Assembly (NCBI RefSeq): GCF_031450805.1
Contig: NZ_JARTVY010000003.1
Coordinates: 124,001 to 188,000, forward strand
Source of the DNA: Caballeronia sp031450805
GTDB taxonomy: Bacteria; Pseudomonadota; Gammaproteobacteria; Burkholderiales; Burkholderiaceae
Reading direction: 5' to 3'
DNA length: 64,000 nucleotides
Under the pieces are notes generated by a model. That model was not told where the DNA came from, did not search any database, and was given only the letters and a program-made list of their open reading frames with translations. The position numbers were made by a program, and so were the translations under genes. Shown here piece by piece: positions 27,592-36,398 of the stretch. Positions within the stretch are counted from its first letter, which is position 1. Each line of letters opens with the position of its first letter.

Positions 27592-29079
27592 TTAGCCAAA
27601 CAGTCCGTGAAGGAACCAGCGTGTCTCCTCGGTTCTGACGCTCGGGCGTTCGCGGTAGATCCAGTAGCAGCTCTTGTCGTCCGCTTCCGCGACGAAGTAA
27701 TCGCGCGTCACCAGTGCGCCGTCATGCCATCCGGCCTCGATGCGTTCGCCGGTCGAAACGAGCTTGAGCGGCGAGCCGTAGAACGGACGATGGTGCTTGA
27801 CCATCAACCGCAACGGCACATGCAGCAGCCAGGTGGGCCGCGGCAGATCATCCGGCGCGAGCGCAGAGGACGCGAGGGTCACGGCGTGCGTCCTTGGGCT
27901 GCCTTGCACGGGCACCCACTGATTGGCGTGCTCCGGGCGATGATCGGGCGCGGGCGCTGGCCGCAAAACATTTTCGGGGCCGAGGCGCGCAGCCAGTAAC
28001 TCCAGCAGCCGGTTATGGTCTTGCGCGGATCCACCAGGCTCGGGAAACAGCGAATCGCTGGGCGGCTCAGCCGCGCGCACTTCAGACGCCGTCAGCCGCA
28101 CGGCGATGACCGCGGCTTCGAGTTCGGTGCGCCCAAGTCGCTCTTTCAAAAGACGCACCAGGTGCTCTTCATGCCAGGTCGGTTCGGCAAGCGCGATCTC
28201 GATCAGCGTCGGCTCGATGGCCTGGCGTCCGCGTTCATGCTCGAGCGTGATGGTGGCATGCGTGAGCGCCAGTTGCTGGGCGGTGAGCCACCCGCAGAGC
28301 TGCACGACGAGTCGCCGCGCGGAAAACAGGATGGCTTCGGCATGCTCGACGCGATCAGGCAGCTCGACGCGCGCGCTGAAGGTCGGCGGCAGTTCCAGCC
28401 ATTCCTGCAGTTCAGGCGCCAGGCCATAGGCCCGGTCCAGGAAATCGAGTAGGTCCACGCCACACCTTTTCTTCAAACCTGCACGAGGCAGGCGTTGTAT
28501 ATCGCTCAGGACACGGCAGCCCAGCCCACTGAACCAGTCGGCGAACGGCCGCAGCTCTGGCACCACCATGAACGGCAAGGCGCCTAAGTGACGTTCAAGC
28601 GAGCGCATCGTGAGCACTCGCCGGCGGCCGGCCTTGGCGAGGAGCCAGGCGCCGCGCCCGGTCGGCGCGACGCTCATGCGCCCGGTGACGCCGATGGTCG
28701 CGACGACGCACCTGATCTCCCTGCACACGCGCAAGATGCCGCCGAAGAGTCGCAAGCTCGCCGTGACGTCGACAACGATGGTTTCCTCTTCGCACACGGC
28801 CACCTGCGGCGAAAAACGCAGCAGCGCAATGGCCACCTCGCGCTGCATGTCGTGTTCGCGCTCTGGGCTGCGATCGAACATCAGTGCTTCCGACGCGAGC
28901 GTCGTGACCCCACCGCGTTTCATCCCGACGCGCACACCCGCGTCTCTTGCCCCTGCATCGAGCACAATGACCTTGTCGCGCTCGAGCACCACGCACCCGT
29001 GCTCAGACGGAGGCGACCACCTCGGTCTGAACACCTCCAGCGACAGCCGGGGCAAGTGAATGGCGACGAACACGGCCAT
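27592..29079 (-). CDS. imuB: ImuB, Y-family polymerase-like mutasome hub
   Basis: A 495-residue protein starting MAVFVAIHLPRLSLEVFRPR, with the Y-family polymerase fold but without the full set of catalytic acids, as is usual in ImuB. A candidate clamp-binding segment and C-terminal tail (WIYRERPSVRTEETRWFLHG) are present. ImuB links the beta clamp, ImuA and DnaE2. Its start overlaps the 3' end of imuA by 77 bp, which suggests translational coupling. Confidence 0.93.
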   Translation of the reverse strand: MAVFVAIHLPRLSLEVFRPRWSPPSEHGCVVLERDKVIVLDAGARDAGVRVGMKRGGVTTLASEALMFDRSPEREHDMQREVAIALLRFSPQVAVCEEETIVVDVTASLRLFGGILRVCREIRCVVATIGVTGRMSVAPTGRGAWLLAKAGRRRVLTMRSLERHLGALPFMVVPELRPFADWFSGLGCRVLSDIQRLPRAGLKKRCGVDLLDFLDRAYGLAPELQEWLELPPTFSARVELPDRVEHAEAILFSARRLVVQLCGWLTAQQLALTHATITLEHERGRQAIEPTLIEIALAEPTWHEEHLVRLLKERLGRTELEAAVIAVRLTASEVRAAEPPSDSLFPEPGGSAQDHNRLLELLAARLGPENVLRPAPAPDHRPEHANQWVPVQGSPRTHAVTLASSALAPDDLPRPTWLLHVPLRLMVKHHRPFYGSPLKLVSTGERIEAGWHDGALVTRDYFVAEADDKSCYWIYRERPSVRTEETRWFLHGLFG

Positions 29080-29794
29080 AGGGACTCAGCAAGATCGGCG
29101 ACGGTTGTAGGGTGACGGTCAAGGGCTCCGTTCGGTTGGGGCCGCGTCGTTTAATCATGTCGACGGCAATCCCGCCCTCTGCCGGTCGAACGCCAAGCCG
29201 TAAGCTCGCCGGCGACGCATCCTGGGCGCTGGCAAGCGGCCGCACCAGAATTAGCAACGTCTCGGTTGCCTGAGCGGCCAGATGCAAGCGTCGCAACGCC
29301 TCGGAGCGGATGTGCTGTGGCCAGAACAGCAGCGCACCGCAAGTGCCGGCCTGCAGCACGCGCTCCGCGCACCACAAGGCGTCCGCCGTTTTCGACGCAC
29401 GCAGCCACATCAGCTTCTCGAGTGGCACGCCGAGGTAGGAGAACGCCAGCGCGTTTGGCACGTGCGGCGCCTGCAGCAGCACGACGGGCCGCTGAGCATC
29501 ATGAGCGACGCGTGCGAGCGCCGGACGCATCAGACGCATCTCGCCCACGCCGGGCTGCTGGACCAGCAATTCCACGAGCGCACCCAAGGGCCAGCCACCG
29601 CCAGGCAACTCCGCCGACAACGCCGCGTAGCCGGTGTCGACGGTCTTGCCGTAGGCGCGCGCGAGCTGCGATCCGCGCCACAGCGTTATTCCCCCCGACT
29701 CCGAATACATATTTCTATCGAGCGCAGCATCGATGGAGCGCGCCCGTTCCTCGGGCGTGCGTAACTGCTGTGCGGCTAAGGCAGTCCGACTCAC
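29003..29794 (-). CDS. imuA: ImuA, translesion synthesis RecA-like protein
   Basis: A 263-residue protein of the ImuA/SulA-like family (ITLWRGSQLARAYGKTVDTG, ELPGGGWPLGALVELLVQQP, WLRASKTADALWCAERVLQA). It has a RecA-like fold but no Walker A GKT. It is the first gene of the mutasome operon, starting 16 bp downstream of a LexA operator. ImuA stimulates ImuB-DnaE2-dependent bypass. Confidence 0.92.
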   Translation of the reverse strand: MSRTALAAQQLRTPEERARSIDAALDRNMYSESGGITLWRGSQLARAYGKTVDTGYAALSAELPGGGWPLGALVELLVQQPGVGEMRLMRPALARVAHDAQRPVVLLQAPHVPNALAFSYLGVPLEKLMWLRASKTADALWCAERVLQAGTCGALLFWPQHIRSEALRRLHLAAQATETLLILVRPLASAQDASPASLRLGVRPAEGGIAVDMIKRRGPNRTEPLTVTLQPSPILLSPYGRVRRHSLAPAVAGGVQTEVVASV

Positions 29795-29810
29795 GATTTG
29801 GCTCCAGAGA

Positions 29811-29830
29811 TACTGTATAAATATACAGGT
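29811..29830 (-). promoter_or_regulatory. LexA (SOS) box of the mutasome operon
   Basis: TACTGTATAAATATACAGGT contains the palindromic core CTGTATAAATATACAG (29813-29828), an excellent LexA site. It lies 16 bp upstream of the imuA ATG, where bound LexA would block the promoter or early transcription. Confidence 0.92.
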
Positions 29831-29941
29831 ATTCTAGCCCAAGTATTTGAGTCTCAGGTTGGAGGTCGAGTCCAACCTTCGTCGATTCCGCTCGCTATCT
29901 CCCGTCCCTAATTGATCGACCAAGCACCGTCGCCCTGTCGT

Positions 29942-29957
29942 TTCAAGATTACTTGAA
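29942..29957 (+). promoter_or_regulatory. Putative ArsR operator
   Basis: A perfect inverted repeat TTCAAG-ATTA-CTTGAA lies 30 bp upstream of arsR. It overlaps the predicted -35 hexamer, the usual place for an ArsR/SmtB operator that is released by As(III). Confidence 0.65.
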
Positions 29958-29981
29958 TCTTTGAATTGACGGGTCTATGAT
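29953..29981 (+). promoter_or_regulatory. Predicted sigma-70 promoter of the ars operon
   Basis: TTGAAT (29953-29958) and TATGAT (29976-29981) are separated by 17 bp. Transcription from this promoter would start at about 29988, which is the A of the arsR ATG. This implies a leaderless arsR transcript. Confidence 0.55.
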
Positions 29982-29987
29982 GCCGCC

Positions 29988-30320
29988 ATGGACTCGAACC
30001 TCGTTGTACGCGCGCTCGGCGCGCTCGCTCATGAATCGCGCCTGGCGATCTTCCGCGCACTGGTTGTCGCGGGCCCCGAAGGCATGCCGGCTGGTGAGAT
30101 CGCTCAGCAGCTTGGCCTCTCGCCGTCTGGCCTGTCGTTTCACCTTAAAGACCTGTCGCATGCGGGCCTCGTCAACAGCGAACAGAAGGGACGGTTCATC
30201 TTCTATTCAGCCAACTTCGATGCGATGAACGGACTGGTCGGGTTTCTAACTGAGAACTGCTGTGCCGGCGCTGACTGTTCCGTTCAAGGTGTGTCGCAGT
30301 GCCCAGGAGCTAAATCATGA
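29988..30320 (+). CDS. arsR: ArsR/SmtB-family arsenic repressor
   Basis: A 110-residue winged-helix repressor (ALGALAHESRLAIFRALVVA, GEIAQQLGLSPSGLSFHLKD). Cysteines are clustered near the C-terminus (ENCCAGADCSVQGVSQC), consistent with an As(III) site outside the classic alpha-3 ELCVC position. It is the first gene of the ars operon. Its stop overlaps the next start (ATGA, 30317-30320). Confidence 0.92.
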   Translation: MDSNLVVRALGALAHESRLAIFRALVVAGPEGMPAGEIAQQLGLSPSGLSFHLKDLSHAGLVNSEQKGRFIFYSANFDAMNGLVGFLTENCCAGADCSVQGVSQCPGAKS

Positions 30321-30775
30321 AACGTATGCACATCCACGTTGCTGTCGAAGATATTGATGCGAGCACCCGGTTCTACGTCGCCATGTTTGGAGGCGCAAAA
30401 CCGACGGTATCGCAGTCGGACTACCGCAAATGGGAGTTAAGCGATCCGAAGGTCAACTTCGCTATTTCGCAGCGTGGCGTAAAGCCGGGCATTGATCACC
30501 TTGGCATTCAGGTCGAATCGGACGAGGAACTCGCTGAGATGCGAGCGCGCTTCGCAAGCGCTGAGTTGCCCGTCACGAATCAGACGGCGACGACCTGCTG
30601 TTACGCAAAGTCGGATAAGACCTGGACAGTGGACCCACAGGGCGTCGCATGGGAGACCTTTCAAACGCTTGAGCACGCCCCTGTTTATGGAGAGTCGCGC
30701 GATCGTTCGCGCGAAGCCCGCGTGTCTTCAAATGCCTGCTGCTCGGGCGCAGATCTCAATCGGAGCAACACGTGA
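30317..30775 (+). CDS. arsI: ArsI/CadI-family VOC protein
   Basis: A 152-residue vicinal-oxygen-chelate protein (MHIHVAVEDIDASTRFYVAM) with the family's vicinal Cys pair in QTATTCCYAKSDKTWTVDPQ and a Cys-rich tail (SSNACCSGAD). ArsI is an Fe(II) dioxygenase that cleaves the C-As bond of trivalent organoarsenicals; CadI-type members respond to cadmium. The ars context favours ArsI. It is translationally coupled to arsR and to arsC (GTGA overlap). Confidence 0.8.
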   Translation: MKRMHIHVAVEDIDASTRFYVAMFGGAKPTVSQSDYRKWELSDPKVNFAISQRGVKPGIDHLGIQVESDEELAEMRARFASAELPVTNQTATTCCYAKSDKTWTVDPQGVAWETFQTLEHAPVYGESRDRSREARVSSNACCSGADLNRSNT

Positions 30776-31293
30776 ACGACAAAACCTACAACATTCTGGT
30801 CCTTTGCACGGGCAACAGCGCCCGAAGCATTATGGCCGAAGCGCTTTTTAACACGCTCGGCAAGGGCCGATTCCACGCGTTCAGCGCAGGCAGTCACCCG
30901 TCAGGCGCGGTCAATCCGTTTGCGCTTGAGCGCTGCGAGTCACTGGACTACGACACGACCGGGCTGCGCAGTAAGAGCTGGGATGAGTTCGGTGCGCCGG
31001 ACGCGCCGCAAATGGACTTCGTGATCACCGTGTGCGACCAGGCGGCTGGCGAGGTGTGCCCGATATGGCCCGGCAAGCCGATCACCGCGCACTGGGGTTT
31101 TGAAGACCCTGCCGCATTCCTGGGCAGCGACGAAGAGAAGCGCGCGGTCTTCACCAAGGTCTATCGGCAGATTCTGACGCGGGTAAGCCAGTTTGTGAAC
31201 CTGCCGTTGCACATACTCGATCGCAATGCAGCCCAGAAGGAAGTGCGCGCGATTGGCGAACGTCCCGCCGAGGAATCCAATGAGCAGCACTGA
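30772..31293 (+). CDS. arsC: Arsenate reductase, LMW-phosphatase fold
   Basis: A 173-residue protein starting at GTG 30772, with the P-loop nucleophile motif LCTGNSARSIMAEALFNTLG and a general acid region (FVITVCDQAAGEVCPIWPG). It reduces As(V) to As(III), which Acr3 then exports. A second arsenate reductase of the unrelated glutaredoxin-dependent family is encoded in the same operon at 32351. Confidence 0.92.
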   Translation: MNDKTYNILVLCTGNSARSIMAEALFNTLGKGRFHAFSAGSHPSGAVNPFALERCESLDYDTTGLRSKSWDEFGAPDAPQMDFVITVCDQAAGEVCPIWPGKPITAHWGFEDPAAFLGSDEEKRAVFTKVYRQILTRVSQFVNLPLHILDRNAAQKEVRAIGERPAEESNEQH

Positions 31294-32341
31294 CTCGGTC
31301 GCTCGCGCCAGCCGCCCCGTCATTGGCTTCTTCGAGCGATATCTGACGTTGTGGGTTGCACTGTGCATCGTCGCGGGCATCGCGCTGGGCCAATGGTTGC
31401 CGGCGCTGTTTCAGGCGATCGGTCGCATGGAAGTGGCGCAGGTCAATCTGCCGGTGGGCGTGCTCATCTGGGTGATGATCATCCCGATGCTCATCAAAAT
31501 TGACTTCGGTGCGATGGCGCAGGTCAAGGGCCACTGGCGCGGAATCGGCGTCACGCTATTCGTGAACTGGCTCGTCAAGCCGTTCTCGATGGCGCTGCTC
31601 GGATGGATCTTCGTGCGCCACGTCTTCGCCGCCTGGTTGCCCGCAACGCAACTCGATAGCTACATTGCCGGCCTCATTCTGCTGGCTGCTGCCCCATGCA
31701 CCGCGATGGTGTTCGTCTGGTCGCAGCTTTGCAAGGGCGATCCCTATTTCACCTTGTCGCAGGTGGCCCTGAACGACGCGATCATGATTGTCGCGTTCGC
31801 GCCGATCGTGGCACTGTTGCTTGGCTTGTCCGCCATCACCGTTCCGTGGAATACGTTGATCTCGTCGGTGGGTCTCTACATCATCATTCCAGTCGTCATC
31901 GCGCAGTTACTGCGTCGCGTGCTGCTCGTGAACGGTGAGGCCCACTTCAATCGCACGGTTTCACGCCTCGGGCCCTATTCGATTAGCGCGTTGCTCGCCA
32001 CGCTGATGCTGCTGTTTGCCTTCCAGGGGCAAGCCATCGTCCGGGAGCCGCTGGTCATCGCGATGCTCCCAGTCCCGATTCTCATTCAGGTGTTTATGAA
32101 CTCCGGGTTGGCCTATTTGCTGAACCGTAAGCTCGGTGTCGCGCATTGCGTAGCCGGGCCTTCGAGTCTAATCGGCGCAAGCAATTTCTTCGAGCTGGCC
32201 GTCGCGACCGCCATCAGCCTGTTCGGCTTCCAGTCGGGCGCGGCGCTCGCGACTGTCGTTGGCGTGCTGATCGAGGTGCCAGTCATGCTGCTCGTGGTTG
32301 GCGTTGTGAACCGCTCGCAGCGCTGGTACGAGACCGCGTGA
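31280..32341 (+). CDS. acr3: Arsenite efflux transporter Acr3
   Basis: A 353-residue, ten-helix membrane protein of the ACR3/BASS superfamily. The essential Cys is in LLAAAPCTAMVFVWSQL and the conserved Glu in GASNFFELAVATAI. It exports As(III) in exchange for protons. ATG 31280 has GAGGA upstream and overlaps the end of arsC by 14 bp. The longer frame from 31226 would add a non-conserved leader. Confidence 0.93.
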   Translation: MSSTDSVARASRPVIGFFERYLTLWVALCIVAGIALGQWLPALFQAIGRMEVAQVNLPVGVLIWVMIIPMLIKIDFGAMAQVKGHWRGIGVTLFVNWLVKPFSMALLGWIFVRHVFAAWLPATQLDSYIAGLILLAAAPCTAMVFVWSQLCKGDPYFTLSQVALNDAIMIVAFAPIVALLLGLSAITVPWNTLISSVGLYIIIPVVIAQLLRRVLLVNGEAHFNRTVSRLGPYSISALLATLMLLFAFQGQAIVREPLVIAMLPVPILIQVFMNSGLAYLLNRKLGVAHCVAGPSSLIGASNFFELAVATAISLFGFQSGAALATVVGVLIEVPVMLLVVGVVNRSQRWYETA

Positions 32342-32350
32342 GGAGCGGGC

Positions 32351-33178
32351 GTGAGCATCATCATTTACCACAACCCCGATTGCGGTACGTCGCGCAATGT
32401 CCTCGCTATCTTGCGCGAAGCCGGTGAAGACCTATGCGTCATCGAGTATCTGAAGACACCACCGGATCGCACAACGCTCGAACGGATCATCACGGACACC
32501 GGACTGGCGGTCAGGGACATACTCCGGATCAAAGGCACGCCGTATGCGGAACTCGGACTCGACGATGCGGCATTGACCGATGCGCAACTGATTGACGCGA
32601 TGCTGGTCCATCCGATCCTGATCAATCGACCGATTGTCGTGACGCCGCGCGGCACACGTCTATGCCGACCTTCGGACGCTGTTGTTGACGTACTGGCTCA
32701 TGCGCCCGAGCGCGAGATGCTAAAGGAGAATGGCGTACCGTTCCTCGTCGCCCGGGCAATCCCGGGCGACGACGCCACCTTTGTGCAGACTATGAGGGAT
32801 GCCGAACTACCGGTCGATGACCTGTCCGAGCCCGGACGCGCATTCTTTACGCTCAGCACGCTAGCCGGTGTACACATCGGCTCCGGTGGATTCGAACGGT
32901 ACGGTAGTGATGCGCTCGTCCGTTCGATCGTCGTCGCGTCCGGGCATCGAGGCTTGGGCATCGGTCGCCACCTGCTAAATGTATTGCTGCACGAGGCATT
33001 CGATGCAGGTGCTCGCACTGCATGGCTGCTCACGACGGACACCTCGGCCTTTTTCGAGAAGACTGGTTTCAGGGCCGTCATGCGCGAGGCGGCGCCCCCA
33101 ACGATTCTAATGACGCAACAGGCTTGCACCCTGTGTCCGGCCAGTGCGGTACTCATGTCGCGTGCCATTACCCTGTAG
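32351..33178 (+). CDS. ArsC (glutaredoxin type)-ArsN2 acetyltransferase fusion
   Basis: A 275-residue two-domain protein starting at GTG 32351. Residues ~1-135 are an ArsC of the ArsC/Spx fold (IIYHNPDCGTSRNVLAILRE, NRPIVVTPRGTRLCRP). Residues ~136-275 are a GNAT acetyltransferase of the ArsN2 type (GFERYGSDALVRSIVVASGH, RGLGIGRHLLNVLLHEAF). ArsN-type enzymes acetylate toxic organoarsenicals such as arsinothricin, though ArsN2 substrates are less certain. GGAG lies just upstream. Confidence 0.85.
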   Translation: MSIIIYHNPDCGTSRNVLAILREAGEDLCVIEYLKTPPDRTTLERIITDTGLAVRDILRIKGTPYAELGLDDAALTDAQLIDAMLVHPILINRPIVVTPRGTRLCRPSDAVVDVLAHAPEREMLKENGVPFLVARAIPGDDATFVQTMRDAELPVDDLSEPGRAFFTLSTLAGVHIGSGGFERYGSDALVRSIVVASGHRGLGIGRHLLNVLLHEAFDAGARTAWLLTTDTSAFFEKTGFRAVMREAAPPTILMTQQACTLCPASAVLMSRAITL

Positions 33179-33218
33179 CTCGCGCGAGCGCGGGATGGCA
33201 CTTAATTGGAGTCCAGTC

Positions 33219-33917
33219 ATGGACAATGTTGACATCACGGCACCCTCGTTGTGGGTTGGTTCCTCTGGCTCGCGCTGCAACCCGATGACGGCTGCGATCG
33301 CGCTTCGATTGCGCCCGGCACGGAAGTCCTGCAACGCGAGACTCAGGACCATCACTGGATCGAATGTACCCGCTGCTTTGCAGTCAGTCAGCATGTCCAC
33401 CTCAACCTTGATCGATGCACTCTTACGATCGCTTGGCCGGGAGGCCGGGCAGTTCGCGGAAGCAATGGATTTAACCGCGGCTCGAAGCGGGCATGAGGAC
33501 TTGATGCGATTTGTCTTGGGCGGCACAACAGCCGCTGCTGTCCTGTTACTCGATGTGCCAACCCTGTTTCAGGTCCCGCGCTGTAACTGGCAAGCCCCGC
33601 TCCTGCAAACACGCAACCGCCTCTCTGACGACGGATTCAAGGTCTATGCGCTTCTGGTGAATGGCCGCAGGGAGCATAGCCTGTCAGGCGCGCTGTACCG
33701 ATTAAACGACCGGTACGAGGGATCGCGACTCGCTCGGTTTTGTGACACGAACGGTGTTGGACTTCTAACGAGGGACGAAGCGCGAGTCGCTGAAACGCGC
33801 AACGGGGCGGAAGACAGTTTGGCTTCGTCGATAGCGTCGGCGCTAATGTCCGCACGCCACTTTTGTTGCGGAGCCTTCCGGATTGGCAAGTCGGACGTCA
33901 ACACGAGCCACCTGTAA
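33219..33917 (+). CDS. Uncharacterised ORF within the ars operon
   Basis: A possible 232-residue protein between arsC-arsN2 and arsH. ATG 33219 has TTGGAG 7 nt upstream. The first ~80 residues are Arg/Ser-rich and look weak. The later part (RLNDRYEGSRLARFCDTNGV and LLTRDEARVAETRNG) is more protein-like. I recognise no domain. Codon use is less GC3-biased than in neighbours, so it could be acquired, decayed or not coding at all. Confidence 0.35.
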   Translation: MDNVDITAPSLWVGSSGSRCNPMTAAIALRLRPARKSCNARLRTITGSNVPAALQSVSMSTSTLIDALLRSLGREAGQFAEAMDLTAARSGHEDLMRFVLGGTTAAAVLLLDVPTLFQVPRCNWQAPLLQTRNRLSDDGFKVYALLVNGRREHSLSGALYRLNDRYEGSRLARFCDTNGVGLLTRDEARVAETRNGAEDSLASSIASALMSARHFCCGAFRIGKSDVNTSHL

Positions 33918-33929
33918 CTGCACATCAAT

Positions 33930-34694
33930 ATGATCAATGACCTGCCGCACGTCAGCGCCTCGCATCTCGACATACCCGATCTCGCGAAGCTTGAGGCGCA
34001 TGCGATTTCGCAGCACCCGCCCCGAATCCTCCTCCTGTACGGTTCACTTCGACCCACGTCGTACAGCAGGCTGCTGACGCTTGAAGCTGAACGCATCCTC
34101 CGGCAGTTCGGCGCTGAGACCAGAGTGTTTGATCCGCATGGCCTGCCACTCGCCGACAGCGTGCCCGCAGACCACCCAAAGGTCGTCGAATTGCGCGAAG
34201 CGTCCATCTGGTCCGAGGGCCAAGTGTGGTGCAGCCCGGAACGACATGGCGCACTGACTGGCGTGTTCAAGAATCAGATCGACTGGCTGCCGCTCGATTC
34301 CGGTAGCATCCGGCCGACGCAAGGGCGCACGCTAGCGGTCATGCAGGTGTCGGGAGGCTCGCAATCCTTCAATGCGGTGAACGCTTTGCGCGTGCTTGGC
34401 CGCTGGATGCGGATGGTGACCATTCCCAACCAGAGCTCCGTTGCCAAGGCGTTTCAAGAGTTCGATGAGGACGGACGCATGAAGCCATCGCCGTACTACG
34501 ACCGCGTGGTCGATGTGATGGAGGAGCTCTATAAATTCACGTTGCTCGTGCGCGACCGCTCAGATTACCTGACCGACCGGTACAGCGAGCGTAAAGAGAA
34601 CGCCCCGGCATCAGTTTCCACCCTCGCCAATGCAGCAATGAGCCATGAGTACAGCACACAGAACGCCGACACCGACGACAATGAAGTCGAGTAA
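33930..34694 (+). CDS. arsH: ArsH organoarsenical oxidase
   Basis: A 254-residue NADPH-dependent FMN flavoprotein (ILLLYGSLRPTSYSRLLTLE, GVFKNQIDWLPLDSGSIRPT, VSGGSQSFNAVNALRVLGRW). ArsH oxidises trivalent methyl- or aromatic arsenicals to the less toxic pentavalent forms. With ArsI and the ArsN2 domain it makes this operon well suited to organoarsenicals as well as inorganic arsenic. Confidence 0.93.
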   Translation: MINDLPHVSASHLDIPDLAKLEAHAISQHPPRILLLYGSLRPTSYSRLLTLEAERILRQFGAETRVFDPHGLPLADSVPADHPKVVELREASIWSEGQVWCSPERHGALTGVFKNQIDWLPLDSGSIRPTQGRTLAVMQVSGGSQSFNAVNALRVLGRWMRMVTIPNQSSVAKAFQEFDEDGRMKPSPYYDRVVDVMEELYKFTLLVRDRSDYLTDRYSERKENAPASVSTLANAAMSHEYSTQNADTDDNEVE

Positions 34695-35907
34695 TTCGGC
34701 GGATCGCGCCGAATCACTGGCCACCTGGGCGCTCGCGCTCGCCCAACTGGTGTCGTGGGGCTCGGTCTACTATTCGTTTTCGCTGCTGGTCGTACCCATG
34801 GAGCAGACGATGGGCTGGAGCCGAACGTCCACGAATGCGGCCCTCTCGCTCGGACTGCTGGTCTCGGGTTTCGCGGCGTATCCGGTGGGCAAATGGATCG
34901 ACCACGGGCTCGGACGTCGGGTCATGGCCATTGGATCGCTGATCGCGGCAGCTATGCTGCTGATGTGGTCCGCCACTTCGTCGCTTACGGTTCTCTTCGT
35001 AGCGTGGATCGGCTTGGGCTTGTCGATGGCGGCGACCTTCTATGACCCGCTCTTTGCCGTGCTCACGCATCGCTATCCGCTGCGATACAAGACCAAGATC
35101 ACACTGGTGACGCTCGTTGCGGGATTCGCGAGCACGGTTTTCATTCCGGTCACGCAGTTTCTCGTGGATGTGGCCGGGTGGCGTCTCGCGCTTGTCGCAC
35201 TGGCCGCGTGCAACCTAATCATTTGCCTGCCGATTCATGTCGTCGCGAACCGCTCTTCACGAATCGACCCGAACGCTTCCCAGCGGAGCGCGGAGCGCAT
35301 GGCGGTCGATGCTGCGGCGACGCGACGTGCACTGCGCACGCCTACCTTCTGGGCGCTCGCGCTGTGCTTCACAACCTACTACGCGACCTTCGCCGCGCTC
35401 ACATTTCATCTGGTTCCGTTGATGGTCGAGCGCGGCGTCACCAACACGGTTCTGGTCATCACCATGGCGCTGATCGGACCCGCGCAAGTCATCGCCCGCG
35501 CGGTCTGGTTCGCATTCGATCGCAAGGTCACCATCACGACAGTTGGTTTCATCGTAGTGACGCTCTTTCCCGTCTCGACGGTCGTCCTGATCGTGGCTGG
35601 CAAATCCGCTGCGCTTTTGTGGATCTTCGCGCTCTGCTATGGCGCCGCCAACGGAATGATGACGATCCTGCGGGGCACGATCGTCCAGCAGTTTCTGTGG
35701 ACGGAGGGCTACGGCGCGATCAGCGGCATGCTGTCGTTTCCGTCGAACATTGCGAAGGGCATCGCGCCCATCGCAGCGGCGAGCATCTGGGGACTGACGC
35801 ATGGGTATGTCGCCGTCGAATGGACGGTGTTACTTGTCTCCGCGCTATCCGCCGTCAGCTTTTTTATCGCAGCGAAGTGCGCGCCGGCGCGGCCCTCTTA
35901 TCGGTGA
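34645..35907 (+). CDS. MFS transporter at the end of the ars operon
   Basis: A 420-residue (or 408 from ATG 34681) twelve-helix MFS protein: WALALAQLVSWGSVYYSFSL, AAYPVGKWIDHGLGRRVMAI and a second half with YGAANGMMTILRGTIVQQFL. Its start overlaps arsH, so it is probably the last gene of the operon. MFS proteins of ars operons export As(III), organoarsenicals or arseno-sugar phosphates (ArsK, ArsJ types). I cannot assign which. Start choice is uncertain because neither ATG has a strong ribosome-binding site. Confidence 0.8.
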   Translation: MSTAHRTPTPTTMKSSNSADRAESLATWALALAQLVSWGSVYYSFSLLVVPMEQTMGWSRTSTNAALSLGLLVSGFAAYPVGKWIDHGLGRRVMAIGSLIAAAMLLMWSATSSLTVLFVAWIGLGLSMAATFYDPLFAVLTHRYPLRYKTKITLVTLVAGFASTVFIPVTQFLVDVAGWRLALVALAACNLIICLPIHVVANRSSRIDPNASQRSAERMAVDAAATRRALRTPTFWALALCFTTYYATFAALTFHLVPLMVERGVTNTVLVITMALIGPAQVIARAVWFAFDRKVTITTVGFIVVTLFPVSTVVLIVAGKSAALLWIFALCYGAANGMMTILRGTIVQQFLWTEGYGAISGMLSFPSNIAKGIAPIAAASIWGLTHGYVAVEWTVLLVSALSAVSFFIAAKCAPARPSYR

Positions 35908-35988
35908 GTCGATGCGGGAGCAGCGATGACTTACAACTGTCAACGTGGTGACTTAATGCGTGCGTAAGGTGTTTGCTATTTCTGTCGA

Positions 35989-36368
35989 GTGATGTTCGGC
36001 AGCATCAGAGCTAAGGTCCTCACGGACGAAACCGGCGTCTATACTGAGATCCCCGCCCTGGTCGCGGCGACGGGGATACTCGAGCCGCTGATTGATTATT
36101 TCCTCCATAGAAGCCACGATCGCAGTCTGGAATGGATGCGCAAGGTGACGCGATCGGTGCGGCTCTTTCTTGAGTACATTCAGCTTAACCCCGCCGAACG
36201 CGACCCTCATCAACTGTTTCAGAATTTCGCGAAGCGCCTGTACACAGGAACGTTCAATCGCGAAACAGGAATCGACGCCACGGGCCTTTGCTGGCCACCT
36301 CGCTCGCCGCACGACGCGGCACGCATCATCATCCATTTGAGCGACTTCTTCAATTGGTTGGGCGAAGT
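35989..36368 (+). pseudogene. gmtY: gmtY recombinase, 5' part (split by IS3-family copy 2)
   Basis: The N-terminal part (ETGVYTEIPALVAATGILEP, SLEWMRKVTRSVRLFLEYIQ, HDAARIIIHLSDFFNWLGEV) resembles the N-terminal SAM-like domain of the Gamma-Mobile-Trio recombinase GmtY. Joining base 36368 to 37652 gives WLGEVRPEAASVNPRY in frame and a 461-residue tyrosine recombinase. gmtZ and gmtX follow on the same strand in the standard order. Assignment rests on gene order, size and motifs. With the IS present the recombinase cannot be made full length. Confidence 0.8.
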
Positions 36369-36398
36369 TGACCCTGCCTCCTTTCCACGTACAGCAAA

